Part shown: in pieces, positions 36,560-44,344 of the stretch
Position numbering within the stretch: the stretch's first letter is position 1
Layout: every line of letters begins with the position of its first letter
Origin: Tsuneonella suprasediminis
GTDB taxonomy: Bacteria; Pseudomonadota; Alphaproteobacteria; Sphingomonadales; Sphingomonadaceae
Direction: 5' to 3'
Length of the DNA: 64,000 bases
Assembly (NCBI RefSeq): GCF_003605755.1
Contig: NZ_RAHJ01000019.1
Location: 196,331-260,330 of the forward strand
Notes under the pieces: generated by a model
Databases searched by the model: none
The model's input: the letters and a program-made list of their open reading frames with translations, nothing else
What the model was told of the DNA's origin: nothing
Made by a program: the position numbers and the translations under genes

Positions 36560-36577
36560 GTGACACTTTCATGACGT
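36560..36577 (-). promoter_or_regulatory. Pho box upstream of pstC
   Basis: On the minus strand ACGTCAT-GAAA-GTGTCAC forms two tandem 7-mers with 4-base spacing, close to the CTGTCAT-N4-CTGTCAT consensus bound by PhoB. The 18-bp site overlaps the last nine bases of phoR and lies about 86 bp upstream of the pstC start codon, with a TACGCAT-like -10 just beyond it. Confidence 0.75.
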
Positions 36578-37795
36578 TTTTGTCTGCCTGTTTTCCAGCG
36601 GACCGGTATGTTCCAGAGGTGGCGTTTCCTCCGTAAGGGGGACACGCACAGTCACGGTAGTGCCCTGTCCGACTTTGCTGGCAATGTCGAGACGCCCGCG
36701 ATGGCGTTCGACAATATGTTTGACGATTGCAAGGCCGAGCCCGGTTCCGCCCGATGCACGGCTGCGGCTTGGATCGGTGCGATAGAACCGGCGAGTGAGA
36801 TGCGGCAAATGTTCGGCCGAGATTCCTTCTCCGCGATCTGTCACAGTCAGCCGTGCTTCGTGGTTGAGGGTGCGGTCAAGGGTGACCTGAACAACTTCGT
36901 CGGCAGCACCATATTTCAGGGCATTATCCACCAGATTGCGGACAAGCTGCTCGAGTTGATGCTGCTCGCCCTTGATGGCAATATCGGGCGCGCATTCGAG
37001 CGCGATACGATCGGTTCGATCCGGCCCCGCCGCATCGCGCGCGGCGCGTTCGACCAGCGCGGAAAATGCAATCAAAGCAGCTGGCTGATCGTGCTTTTCC
37101 GCTTCCACCCGCGAAAGCGACATCAGATCTTCCACAAGGTGTTGCAGCCGTCGTGCTTCGCGCAGAATTGTGTCGTAGAACCGGGTCGTTGTGGCTTTAT
37201 CCGCATCGCCATCGGCCAGAGTTTCGACATAACCGATAATCGATGCCAGCGGAGTGCGAAGTTCGTGGCTGGCGTTAGCGACGAAATCGGTGTGCGCCCG
37301 GCTGATGTCGGCCTCTGCCGTGCGATTGATCAATTCGATCATCGCAATTTCGCCATCCATCGGGTGACGGCTGATGCGCCAGATGTCGCGCCTACGGGCG
37401 AGGCCACGCACTGAGGTTGCACCACCTTCGTCGCGGTCGATCAGGGCAATCGCTTCTGGTTGGCGCAGGGCGACACGAACATCCTGTCCCAGAATATGCG
37501 CCCCGAAAACCGCGCGCGCCGCTTCATTGGCGATGATCACGCGATTGCGTTCCGTCATCATCAGGGGGGTGCCCGAATGCTCGATCATTTCACCGAGCTT
37601 TTCCCGGCTGAACGTGCCGGAAACCTGCCGCGGTGGAGGTGGCGGTGGCCGATCGCTGGCCAACCACAATGATCCGAGCCACAGCAGGAGCAAGGCACCG
37701 CCAAGCCACGGCGTTACACCGCCGATAACGACAAGCAACGTGCCGACTAGTGCCAGAACGAATCCGGGCCAGGGGATGGGGCGTTCCTGCCTCAT
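36569..37795 (-). CDS. phoR: phosphate regulon sensor kinase PhoR
   Basis: Histidine kinase that phosphorylates PhoB. 408 residues: two membrane spans at residues 8-50, then a proline stretch, a PAS domain (about 65-165), and the H-box FVANASHELRTPLASIIGYVETL with histidine 177. The ATPase domain has VRNLVDNALKYG (N box), VTDRGEGI, RFYRTDPSRSRASGGTGLGLAIVKHIV. The lack of a large periplasmic loop is normal for PhoR, which reads the Pst transporter via PhoU. It is the most upstream gene of the cluster. Confidence 0.94.
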   Translation of the reverse strand: MRQERPIPWPGFVLALVGTLLVVIGGVTPWLGGALLLLWLGSLWLASDRPPPPPPRQVSGTFSREKLGEMIEHSGTPLMMTERNRVIIANEAARAVFGAHILGQDVRVALRQPEAIALIDRDEGGATSVRGLARRRDIWRISRHPMDGEIAMIELINRTAEADISRAHTDFVANASHELRTPLASIIGYVETLADGDADKATTTRFYDTILREARRLQHLVEDLMSLSRVEAEKHDQPAALIAFSALVERAARDAAGPDRTDRIALECAPDIAIKGEQHQLEQLVRNLVDNALKYGAADEVVQVTLDRTLNHEARLTVTDRGEGISAEHLPHLTRRFYRTDPSRSRASGGTGLGLAIVKHIVERHRGRLDIASKVGQGTTVTVRVPLTEETPPLEHTGPLENRQTKTS

Positions 37796-38059
37796 GCTTC
37801 GCGCGCTTAGCTATGCCTCTCTGCAAGCGCCAGTGCCTGCATGATGTTTTTCACTCTGGCAGCTATCGATGTCAGTATTGTTGCGTAGCGGTAAGGCTGC
37901 AATGTGGTGAGATCGGGTGTGCACGGTATGATCCGGTGGGAGGTATAGCGCGCGGTCGCGTCAAGGCGGGTTCCCGCTTTCGCCATGGCTTCGCACGGAA
38001 GACTGCCACTGTTGTGCGATGTGTAAAAATGAAAAGAGGAGAAGCAATTGCCACCGTGA

Positions 38060-38134
38060 TGGTGACCCCAACGGGAATCGAACCCGTGTTTCAGCCGTGA
38101 AAGGGCCGCGTCCTAACCGCTAGACGATGGGGCC
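38060..38134 (-). tRNA. tRNA-Glu (TTC), copy 1
   Basis: 75-nt cloverleaf with CCA encoded: acceptor GGCCCCA, anticodon loop CTTTCAC (anticodon TTC), T-arm GGGTTCGATTCCC. Identical over all 75 nt to the copy at 38163-38237, with 28 bp between them. Confidence 0.97.
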
Positions 38135-38162
38135 GCGCCTGTGTGCTTGGCGCTGCTTCCGG

Positions 38163-38237
38163 TGGTGACCCCAACGGGAATCGAACCCGTGTTTCAGCCG
38201 TGAAAGGGCCGCGTCCTAACCGCTAGACGATGGGGCC
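38163..38237 (-). tRNA. tRNA-Glu (TTC), copy 2
   Basis: Perfect duplicate of the neighbouring tRNA-Glu gene, including encoded CCA and acceptor GGCCCCA. Flanking sequence is not duplicated, so the tandem array is gene-length only. Confidence 0.97.
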
Positions 38238-38329
38238 ACGTCCGGAAGCGTGGCGGCGCACTTACGGGGGCATTGTGATGCGGTCAAGCCTGACGCGATG
38301 CTATTTTTCGCTAAATCGCAATTCACCGA

Positions 38330-40108
38330 TCAATCCGCCCATGCTGCATCCTCCAGATGAAGCTCCGCCGCAGGGTGGGCGCCCCAGTCGTCGACCTTGG
38401 CACGGCCAGCCAGCCATAAGCGTCGTCCACGCGATCCGTGAAGCAGGGCCTGTCCCATCGGAGTCTCTGCGGCGCGGAAGGCAATGGCCTTGAAACTGCG
38501 CCCGTCCTGACCCGCCGCAATCAGGCGAACATGATCGTTGCCGACAACATCGCATTTTATCAGGCGCACGGGGCCGACCGCCAGTTTCGGGCCGGGCCAG
38601 CCAACGCCGAACGGCCCGGCACTGTCGAGTGTTTCGATCAAGTCTGGGGTTAGGCCGCCCGGAGCCAATGCAAGATCGAGCGGCAAAACTTCGTTTTCCT
38701 TCGCCTGAGCCACCGCCCGCGAAAGTCGCGCGTCAAGCCATTCGGCCAATGCATCGACTTTGTCGGGTTCGATCGTCAGGCCAGCGGCCATGGCATGGCC
38801 ACCGCCCGCCACCAACAGCCCGCTTTCCCGCGCGGCAATGATCGCGGCCCCCAGATCGACCCCGGTGATCGAACGGCCCGAACCTTTGCCTGTGTCGTCA
38901 TCGAGCGCGATCACCAGCGCGGGCTTGCCGGTCTTCTCCTTCACGCGCCCGGCAACTATCCCGATTACACCCGGATGCCATCCACGCCCGGCAAGAACGA
39001 GCACTGCGCGGTTATGCTGGCTGTCGATTTGCAATTCGGCCTCTGCCTGCACCTCCGCTTCGATTGCCCGGCGCTCTTCGTTCAAAGCCGATAGCTGAGC
39101 GGCAATGCTAGCGGCTTCATCGTGATCTTCGGTGGTGAGCAGGCGTACCCCCAGCGTCGATTCTCCCACGCGGCCTCCTGCGTTGATTCGCGGACCCAGC
39201 GCAAAGCCCAGATCACTGCATCGCGGGCTGCGCTTCAGCCGACTGGCATCGATCAGCGCGGCCATGCCGATATTCGCGCGGTGCGCCATGACTTTCAATC
39301 CTTGCGCCACAAACGCTCGGTTAAGTCCTTTGATCTGTGCAACATCGGCCACCGTGCCCAGTGCCACCAAATCGAGCAGCCCCATCAGGTCCGGCTCCTT
39401 ACGGTGGGCAAAGTACCCGCGCTGACGTAAGGTTCGCACCAGCGCAACGGCCAGCAGGAACGCCACCCCAACCGCAGCCAGATGGCCATGCGCGGCCCCT
39501 TCGTCGCTTTCATCAAGCCGGTTTGGATTTACCAGTGCCAGCGCACACGGCAGTTCCGCAGCGCATTTGTGATGGTCGACAACGATGACATCCACACCGG
39601 CCTTGCGCGCCTGTTCGAGCGCGTCGAACGCCATTGCACCGCAATCGACTGTGACGATCAGGCTCGAACCTTCTTCTGCGAGGCGGACCAATGCCTCGCC
39701 GCTCGGGCCATACCCTTCGAGCAGGCGGTCGGGGATGTAATACTGCGCCTCGTGCCCCAACATGCGTAGCAAACGCACTAATAGCGCTGCGCTGGTCGCG
39801 CCATCTACATCGTAGTCGCCATATATCGTTATGGTTTCGCTAGCGAGAATCGCATGAGCAATCCGTTCCGCCGCATTGTCCATATCCCGGAAAGTGGATG
39901 GATCGGGCAGGAATTCGCGCAGGGTCGGATTGCGATGCCTTGTAAGATCGTCGCGAGCGACACCGCGAGAGAGCAGTAACTGCGTGACAATGTCATCCAT
40001 TGCGCCAGATGGGTCGTTCAGTTCCATATTCCCGCCGCGCCATTGCCATGTGCGCCCGGCAAGCGACTGGGTGACGCCAAAAACGGGAGATAACGATCTG
40101 GAGGCCAT
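38330..40108 (-). CDS. recJ: single-stranded-DNA-specific exonuclease RecJ
   Basis: 5'-3' exonuclease on ssDNA acting in RecF-pathway recombination and mismatch repair. 592 residues. The DHH phosphoesterase core shows ITIYGDYDVDGATSAALLVRLL, LIVTVDCGAMAF and IVVDHHKCAAELP, then the DHHA1 region with LVLAGRGWHPGVIGIVAGRVKEK and the glycine-rich VAGGGHAMAAG. The OB-like C-terminus is present. ATG 40108 is used; a TTG nine codons upstream is possible. Confidence 0.93.
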   Translation of the reverse strand: MASRSLSPVFGVTQSLAGRTWQWRGGNMELNDPSGAMDDIVTQLLLSRGVARDDLTRHRNPTLREFLPDPSTFRDMDNAAERIAHAILASETITIYGDYDVDGATSAALLVRLLRMLGHEAQYYIPDRLLEGYGPSGEALVRLAEEGSSLIVTVDCGAMAFDALEQARKAGVDVIVVDHHKCAAELPCALALVNPNRLDESDEGAAHGHLAAVGVAFLLAVALVRTLRQRGYFAHRKEPDLMGLLDLVALGTVADVAQIKGLNRAFVAQGLKVMAHRANIGMAALIDASRLKRSPRCSDLGFALGPRINAGGRVGESTLGVRLLTTEDHDEAASIAAQLSALNEERRAIEAEVQAEAELQIDSQHNRAVLVLAGRGWHPGVIGIVAGRVKEKTGKPALVIALDDDTGKGSGRSITGVDLGAAIIAARESGLLVAGGGHAMAAGLTIEPDKVDALAEWLDARLSRAVAQAKENEVLPLDLALAPGGLTPDLIETLDSAGPFGVGWPGPKLAVGPVRLIKCDVVGNDHVRLIAAGQDGRSFKAIAFRAAETPMGQALLHGSRGRRLWLAGRAKVDDWGAHPAAELHLEDAAWAD

Positions 40109-40190
40109 GACGTTGCCATAGCTGCGTACAGGCAACCTCGCAAAGCCCTCTCGATTGACATTCCGGCATTGCCCCCGATGCTACGTTGCC

Positions 40191-40673
40191 ATGGCTCCAC
40201 ATTTGCTCATCATCTGGCACAGCAGAACGGGATCAAGCGAGGCGTTGGCTCGTGCTGCATACAATAGCGCAGGCCGCTCGGTGCAACTCATCGCTGCGGA
40301 GGCAATCGATCCGGAGGATCTGCTGGATGCCGCAGGCTATCTGTTCGTCTGTCCAGAAAATCTCGCATCCATGAGCGGGATGATGAAAGAGATGTTCGAT
40401 CGGTGCTATTATCCGGTGCTTGGCCAGATTGAAGGGCGTCCTTACGCCAGCATTATTACTGCCGGCTCGGATGGGGAGGGCGCTCAACGCCAGATAGATA
40501 GAATCGCGACCGGATGGAGGCTCCGTCGCGTAGCAGAACCGATTATTGTTCTGACGCACGCTCAGACAGCGGAAAAAATTCTCGCCCGGAAAGTTCTGAC
40601 CGGAGAGCAACTGCGTCAGGCGGAAGAAATCGGTGCAGCGCTGTCGCGAGGGGTGGCTGACGGGATATTCTGA
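40191..40673 (+). CDS. flavodoxin-like NAD(P)H-dependent oxidoreductase
   Basis: A 160-residue flavodoxin-fold protein. LLIIWHSRTGSSEALARAAY resembles the FMN phosphate-binding loop (T-x-S-G-S/T-S/T) and is followed by LFVCPENLASMSGMMKEMFDRCYYPV, where flavodoxins bind the isoalloxazine, and a strand YASIITAGSDGEGAQRQIDRI. Likely FMN-dependent reductase or flavodoxin; electron partner unknown. The start ATG 40191 is divergent from recJ with 82 bp between. Confidence 0.78.
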   Translation: MAPHLLIIWHSRTGSSEALARAAYNSAGRSVQLIAAEAIDPEDLLDAAGYLFVCPENLASMSGMMKEMFDRCYYPVLGQIEGRPYASIITAGSDGEGAQRQIDRIATGWRLRRVAEPIIVLTHAQTAEKILARKVLTGEQLRQAEEIGAALSRGVADGIF

Positions 40674-40706
40674 ACATTACTGAATTAACATGTGGCATGA
40701 TTGTTT

Positions 40707-40734
40707 GCTCAAGCAAGTATTGCTTGATTTTCGA
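40707..40734. terminator. hairpin with T-run after the flavodoxin-like gene
   Basis: TCAAGCAA (40709-40716) and TTGCTTGA (40720-40727) are perfect inverted repeats around GTA, enclosed by GCTC/GAGC, and followed on the plus strand by TTTT (40728-40731). It is a plausible, though weak, terminator 35 bp beyond the stop codon. Confidence 0.6.
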
Positions 40735-40825
40735 GCAATTACATGGAGAAAGGGCCTGATCGAAAGGGTCGAACATAGTTAACCGCACACAAAAAGATCG
40801 CTGGTCACGGATCGGAGACCTTTTT

Positions 40826-41539
40826 TTGCTCTTTCCCAGGGGCAGGGAGCCCGATTCAGCTACGATTCGGGCTAAGTGCGATAATGCAGAGCGGATCGCC
40901 GTTACTCACGAAATGCCTGCTGTTGGTGGGCGCGCCGCTGGGTTTGAATTGTTGCGCGATGGCATGACGTTTGATCTGATCGGGATGGCTCCGGGGCCAT
41001 CACCAGAGCCGCCACAATCCCGCCATCGTTACGGCGTTCCTGATGATCTGATTGAAACCCGAAAAGCGGCGCTGATTCTTCGGCCGGGACCGCATCTGGA
41101 GGGTGGGGCCTATAGCTTGCCGGTTGTGAGGGTGATGATGGACCTCGCATGCGCTTTAGCGCGCGAATTGGATGATTTGTGCGCGCTTGCATGGCGACCT
41201 GCATCCAGCCTGGTGGGAGTCGAATTCTTCTGCAACACAATTTCCCACTGGATAGGCGGCGGTCCTTTTCCCGCGTTGGGTTTAACCGGTTTGGCGACTG
41301 CCCCCGATGGCGGCCTTCATTCCGAAGGGCTGGCTTACTTCATCGGGCAAGAATTACGGGTCGAGCCCGAACTGGCTGAAGACAGGATGCTGGCTGCTCA
41401 ACTGGCGGTTCGACTGATCAATCAGTTGGTATATGAAGGGAGAATGGAAGCGCGTCAGCAAATTGTTGCCCCCGATGGAATGCGGTTGCTGATGGAGCCT
41501 TCGATCAACAAGCGATTTATTCGCGTTCGGCGTGCGTGA
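40826..41539 (+). CDS. unknown protein, first gene of a two-gene unit with an AHH nuclease-like protein
   Basis: A 237-residue soluble protein without signal or membrane segment. Distinct regions are GFELLRDGMTFDLIGMAPG, RYGVPDDLIETRKAALILRP, ALARELDDLCALAWRPASSLVGVEFF, ISHWIGGGPFPALGLTGLATAPDGGLHSEGLAYFIGQELRVEP and a positively charged tail ending FIRVRRA. I do not recognise the family; the GGPFPALGLT and GLAYFIGQEL blocks look like a conserved fold, which an HMM search could identify. The start is a weakly supported TTG with GGAG about 10 bases upstream; ATG 40913 is an alternative. It overlaps the next gene by 8 bp. Confidence 0.6.
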   Translation: MLFPRGREPDSATIRAKCDNAERIAVTHEMPAVGGRAAGFELLRDGMTFDLIGMAPGPSPEPPQSRHRYGVPDDLIETRKAALILRPGPHLEGGAYSLPVVRVMMDLACALARELDDLCALAWRPASSLVGVEFFCNTISHWIGGGPFPALGLTGLATAPDGGLHSEGLAYFIGQELRVEPELAEDRMLAAQLAVRLINQLVYEGRMEARQQIVAPDGMRLLMEPSINKRFIRVRRA

Positions 41540-42107
41540 ACGGCTTTTTGCCGATTGTAAAAATTCATTTTGCCGTCGGCCCTCTATCCCATTTCGTCGT
41601 GTAAATCGTCCGCAATCGCCAGACTACGACCCTTCGTTGCAACGACATCATCTGTTGCCGTTGCAAGTGCTTTCTCTTCGCCCATTCGCAGAGATGCTTG
41701 AGCGTCTTGGGTATGCGCTGATCGGCTTTGATGATTTCCGACGCAATGGCTTACTGCTACCCGCGCGTGATAGCGCGGCACTGCGGCTTTCCTTGCCGCT
41801 TCATCGCGGACCCCATCGCCAATACAATACTCTGGTGATGGAGCGCGTGGGGCAGATCGAAGCGCGTTGGTCCGCACATCGCATGCGGTCGGAAAACGCG
41901 GCAGATGCGGAAGCCGCAATGCGGCTTGCCCTGCTTCAGCGTGCGTTACGGCGCCGTCTGCTCAACCCAGCTGGCAAGCCTTTCCGCCTTAATCGGCACG
42001 ATCCGGTCGGCACCGGATTCGATTTTACCGATCTCGATGCAATGGCGGAAAGTCTCTGGGGTGCTACTCAGAACATCGCTGCTTCGAGTGCGACTCTTGC
42101 ATCCTGA
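41532..42107 (+). CDS. AHH-type HNH/EndoVII-fold nuclease-like protein
   Basis: A 191-residue protein showing the AHH nuclease signature: QRHHLLPLQVLS (H39-H40), then GLLLPARDS, then LPLHRGPHRQYNTLV with H91, H95, Y98 and N99. The HH / G-x-x-LP / H-x-G-x-H-x-x-YN order is that of the AHH family (HNH/EndoVII superfamily). A helical tail rich in alanine and arginine follows. It has no secretion signal or delivery domain. The start GTG 41532 overlaps the upstream stop by 8 bp, so both genes are coupled. The 3' end overlaps the convergent nitronate monooxygenase gene by 40 bp. Family-level call from motif; activity unproven. Confidence 0.72.
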   Translation: MRERLFADCKNSFCRRPSIPFRRVNRPQSPDYDPSLQRHHLLPLQVLSLRPFAEMLERLGYALIGFDDFRRNGLLLPARDSAALRLSLPLHRGPHRQYNTLVMERVGQIEARWSAHRMRSENAADAEAAMRLALLQRALRRRLLNPAGKPFRLNRHDPVGTGFDFTDLDAMAESLWGATQNIAASSATLAS

Positions 42108-43036
42108 TACTGCTGTTCGAGCCGATTCACGCGCTGGGCAACTGTTTCTACCGCGTCGATAGCGCCGACACCCTGACCAGAGCCCCAGATGTCTTTCCAC
42201 GCCTTCGCCTTGGTGTTGCCGCCCGATCCGAAGTTCATCTTGCTGGGATCGCTGACTGGCAGATCGTCAGGGTTGAGCCCGGCATTTTCGATGGAGCTAC
42301 GCAGATAGTTACCGTGCACCCCGGTGAAGAGGTTGGAATAAATGATATCCGCCGCCTGCGAATCGACAATCGATTGCTTGTACGCCGTATCGGCATTGGC
42401 TTCCTTCGTCGCAATCCACGCCGAGCCGATATAGGCAAAATCCGCCCCCAGTGCCTGTGCCGCGAGAACGGAGCGTCCGTGCGCGATCGAGCCCGACAAT
42501 GCCACCGGACCATCGAACCAGCCACGGATTTCCTGCATCAGCGCGAATGGTGACTGGGTGCCCGCATGGCCACCTGCACCGGCAGCGACAGGAATAAGTC
42601 CAGTCGCGCCTTTTTCGATCGCCTTATGGGCGAAGCGCTGGTTGATGACATCGTGCATCGTGATGCCGCCCCAGTTCTTAACGGCTTTGAAAACGTCTTC
42701 CTGCGCGCCGAGTGACGTGATGACGAGAGGAACCTGCCATTTTTCGCAGACGCTCATGTCTTCTTCCAACCGGTTGTTGGACCGGTGGACGATCTGGTTC
42801 ACAGCAAACGGCGCGGCCGGGCGGTCGGGATTGTCGCGATTGTGAACGGCCAGCTCCTCAGTGATCTGATGCAGCCATTCGTCCAATACGCCGGAGGGGC
42901 GGGCGTTGAGTGCGGGGAACGATCCGACGATACCCGCCTTGCACTGTGCAATAACCAGCTCCGGGCTGGATACGATGAACAGCGGCGATCCGATCACCGG
43001 CAGGCGCAGGCGGTCGAACGGGGCGGGAAGGGCCAT
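42068..43036 (-). CDS. nitronate monooxygenase family protein
   Basis: FMN-dependent TIM-barrel protein of the 2-nitropropane dioxygenase family, oxidising nitroalkanes/propionate 3-nitronate or acting as an enoyl reductase-like flavoprotein. 322 residues: SPLFIVSSPELVIAQCKAGIVGSFPALN, AVNQIVHRSNNRL, PLVITSLGAQ, GATGLIPVAAGAGGHAGTQSPFALMQ (GAGGHAG, FMN phosphate site), PVALSGSIAHGRSVLAAQALGADFAYIGSAW. The histidine in GGHAG is conserved. The gene is 72 bp downstream of an amidohydrolase on the same strand. Confidence 0.9.
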   Translation of the reverse strand: MALPAPFDRLRLPVIGSPLFIVSSPELVIAQCKAGIVGSFPALNARPSGVLDEWLHQITEELAVHNRDNPDRPAAPFAVNQIVHRSNNRLEEDMSVCEKWQVPLVITSLGAQEDVFKAVKNWGGITMHDVINQRFAHKAIEKGATGLIPVAAGAGGHAGTQSPFALMQEIRGWFDGPVALSGSIAHGRSVLAAQALGADFAYIGSAWIATKEANADTAYKQSIVDSQAADIIYSNLFTGVHGNYLRSSIENAGLNPDDLPVSDPSKMNFGSGGNTKAKAWKDIWGSGQGVGAIDAVETVAQRVNRLEQQYQDARVALEAAMF

Positions 43037-43108
43037 ACGAAACTCCGTGGCAGTTGAAAACTTTAGGTTCGCCTAGCGAGCGGGAAGGCAGGTGTCGAGA
43101 GGGGGTGG

Positions 43109-44158
43109 TCAGCCCGCGTCCAACAGATGTTCGAGGCGATAGACCTTCGCTGCGGTCCCGGCATAGAGTTGGCGCTTTTCCATATCCGATGCGCCAGCGG
43201 TGATGCGTTTGAAGGCATTCCACAAAACGGGATAACTTGCCCCCCACCGGTCGACAGGATAATTGCTTTCGAACATGGCCCGCGCAGGGCCAAACGCCTC
43301 AATACAGGTTTCGATATAGGGGCGCCACATTTCCGCCAACGTTTCCGATCCGATCCCGGCGGCGGGGCCTTTTTCCGGCATCATGCAGAAGGCCATCGCC
43401 AGACCGCCAAGCTTCACAGACACATTAGGACATTCTGCCAAGGCCCGGATATTGTCCCGCCAGCGCCCGAAATGATCGCCCAATGTACCTTTCCATCGCC
43501 CGATGTTGAGCGGGGTGCCACAATGGTCCAGCACGATGGTCTGATCAGGGAACGTCCGCGCCAGATCGATCACGTCGCCCAGCTGCGGTTCGAGCACCCA
43601 TGCGTCGAACGTAAGACCACGCTTGCCCAGTTCGGCAAATCCTTCGCGAAAAGCGCTGTCGCGATAGAGCTCTTCGGGATGATGGAACGGAGGGCCGAGC
43701 GTTTCGGGATCGCTATCCCACGCACCCGCATGGCGAATTCCGACAAAGCGCGACGAAGCAGCCATCAGAGCATCAAGCACATCTCCCGCTGCCGCCCCCA
43801 ATCGCAGATCGGCGTGACCGACGATGGAGGCGCAGGGGCGGTAATTGCCGTAAATGCCACTGGCCCCTTGCGCGGCGACGCCGTTGACGAATTCCACTTC
43901 GCCCACCGATTTGGTCGCGTCATCGCGCGCTGCGTCGTAGAAAGCGCCACATTCCATAAATACAGTGCCGATCACGTTATGGCCGGTGTGCGTGTCGGCG
44001 TGTAGCTGGTCGAATGTGTAGTACGCCGCATCGACCAGCGCAGCGATGAATGGATGGTAAGGCTGAGGGAACACCGCGAGAAGTGGCCGCAAATCCCACA
44101 GGTGATGGTGGGGATCGATAATCGGCAGATCGGGTTCGAGGATATCTTCAGCAGGCAT
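43109..44158 (-). CDS. amidohydrolase family (TIM-barrel metal-dependent hydrolase)
   Basis: A 349-residue amidohydrolase-2 fold protein. PIIDPHHHLWDL near residue 15 is the H-x-H metal motif, followed by YHPFIAALVDAAYYTFDQLHAD, FVGIRHAGAWDSDPETLG, TFPDQTIVLDHCGTPLNIG (the fourth-strand histidine) and ARAMFESNYPVDRWGA with the terminal catalytic aspartate, consistent with lactonase/decarboxylase-like hydrolases. GGAGAG precedes ATG 44158. The substrate is unknown; the gene lies between leuA and the nitronate monooxygenase gene and may form an operon with the latter. Confidence 0.85.
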   Translation of the reverse strand: MPAEDILEPDLPIIDPHHHLWDLRPLLAVFPQPYHPFIAALVDAAYYTFDQLHADTHTGHNVIGTVFMECGAFYDAARDDATKSVGEVEFVNGVAAQGASGIYGNYRPCASIVGHADLRLGAAAGDVLDALMAASSRFVGIRHAGAWDSDPETLGPPFHHPEELYRDSAFREGFAELGKRGLTFDAWVLEPQLGDVIDLARTFPDQTIVLDHCGTPLNIGRWKGTLGDHFGRWRDNIRALAECPNVSVKLGGLAMAFCMMPEKGPAAGIGSETLAEMWRPYIETCIEAFGPARAMFESNYPVDRWGASYPVLWNAFKRITAGASDMEKRQLYAGTAAKVYRLEHLLDAG

Positions 44159-44272
44159 TGGCTCTCTCCGGAATTTTACCGGAAGGTGGACCATATAGAG
44201 TGGCGGACTGCAACTGAAATCTACGGAGATTCGCGTTGCGCGGCTGTAGCTATCTACTCACCTGTTTTCACA

Positions 44273-44310
44273 CCCCCTCCCCACTAACACATCGTGAAAA
44301 GGAGAGGGGG
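44273..44310. repeat. inverted repeat between leuA and the amidohydrolase gene
   Basis: CCCCCTCCCC (44273-44282) and GGAGAGGGGG (44301-44310) pair at nine of ten positions around an 18-base loop. Flanking TTTTCAC and GTGAAAA also pair alternatively. It has the same CCCTCC/GGAGAGGG core as the composite element after gap, and could stop transcription from leuA. Confidence 0.5.
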
Positions 44311-44344
44311 GAGACGCAGCTCTCAATCGGGAGATATTTGCTGC

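Noticed and set aside
37796-38059. The 264-bp gap before the tRNA-Glu pair as a possible small gene or sRNA
   Set aside because: No open frame with a ribosome-binding site, no terminator-like stem with T-run and no convincing fold.
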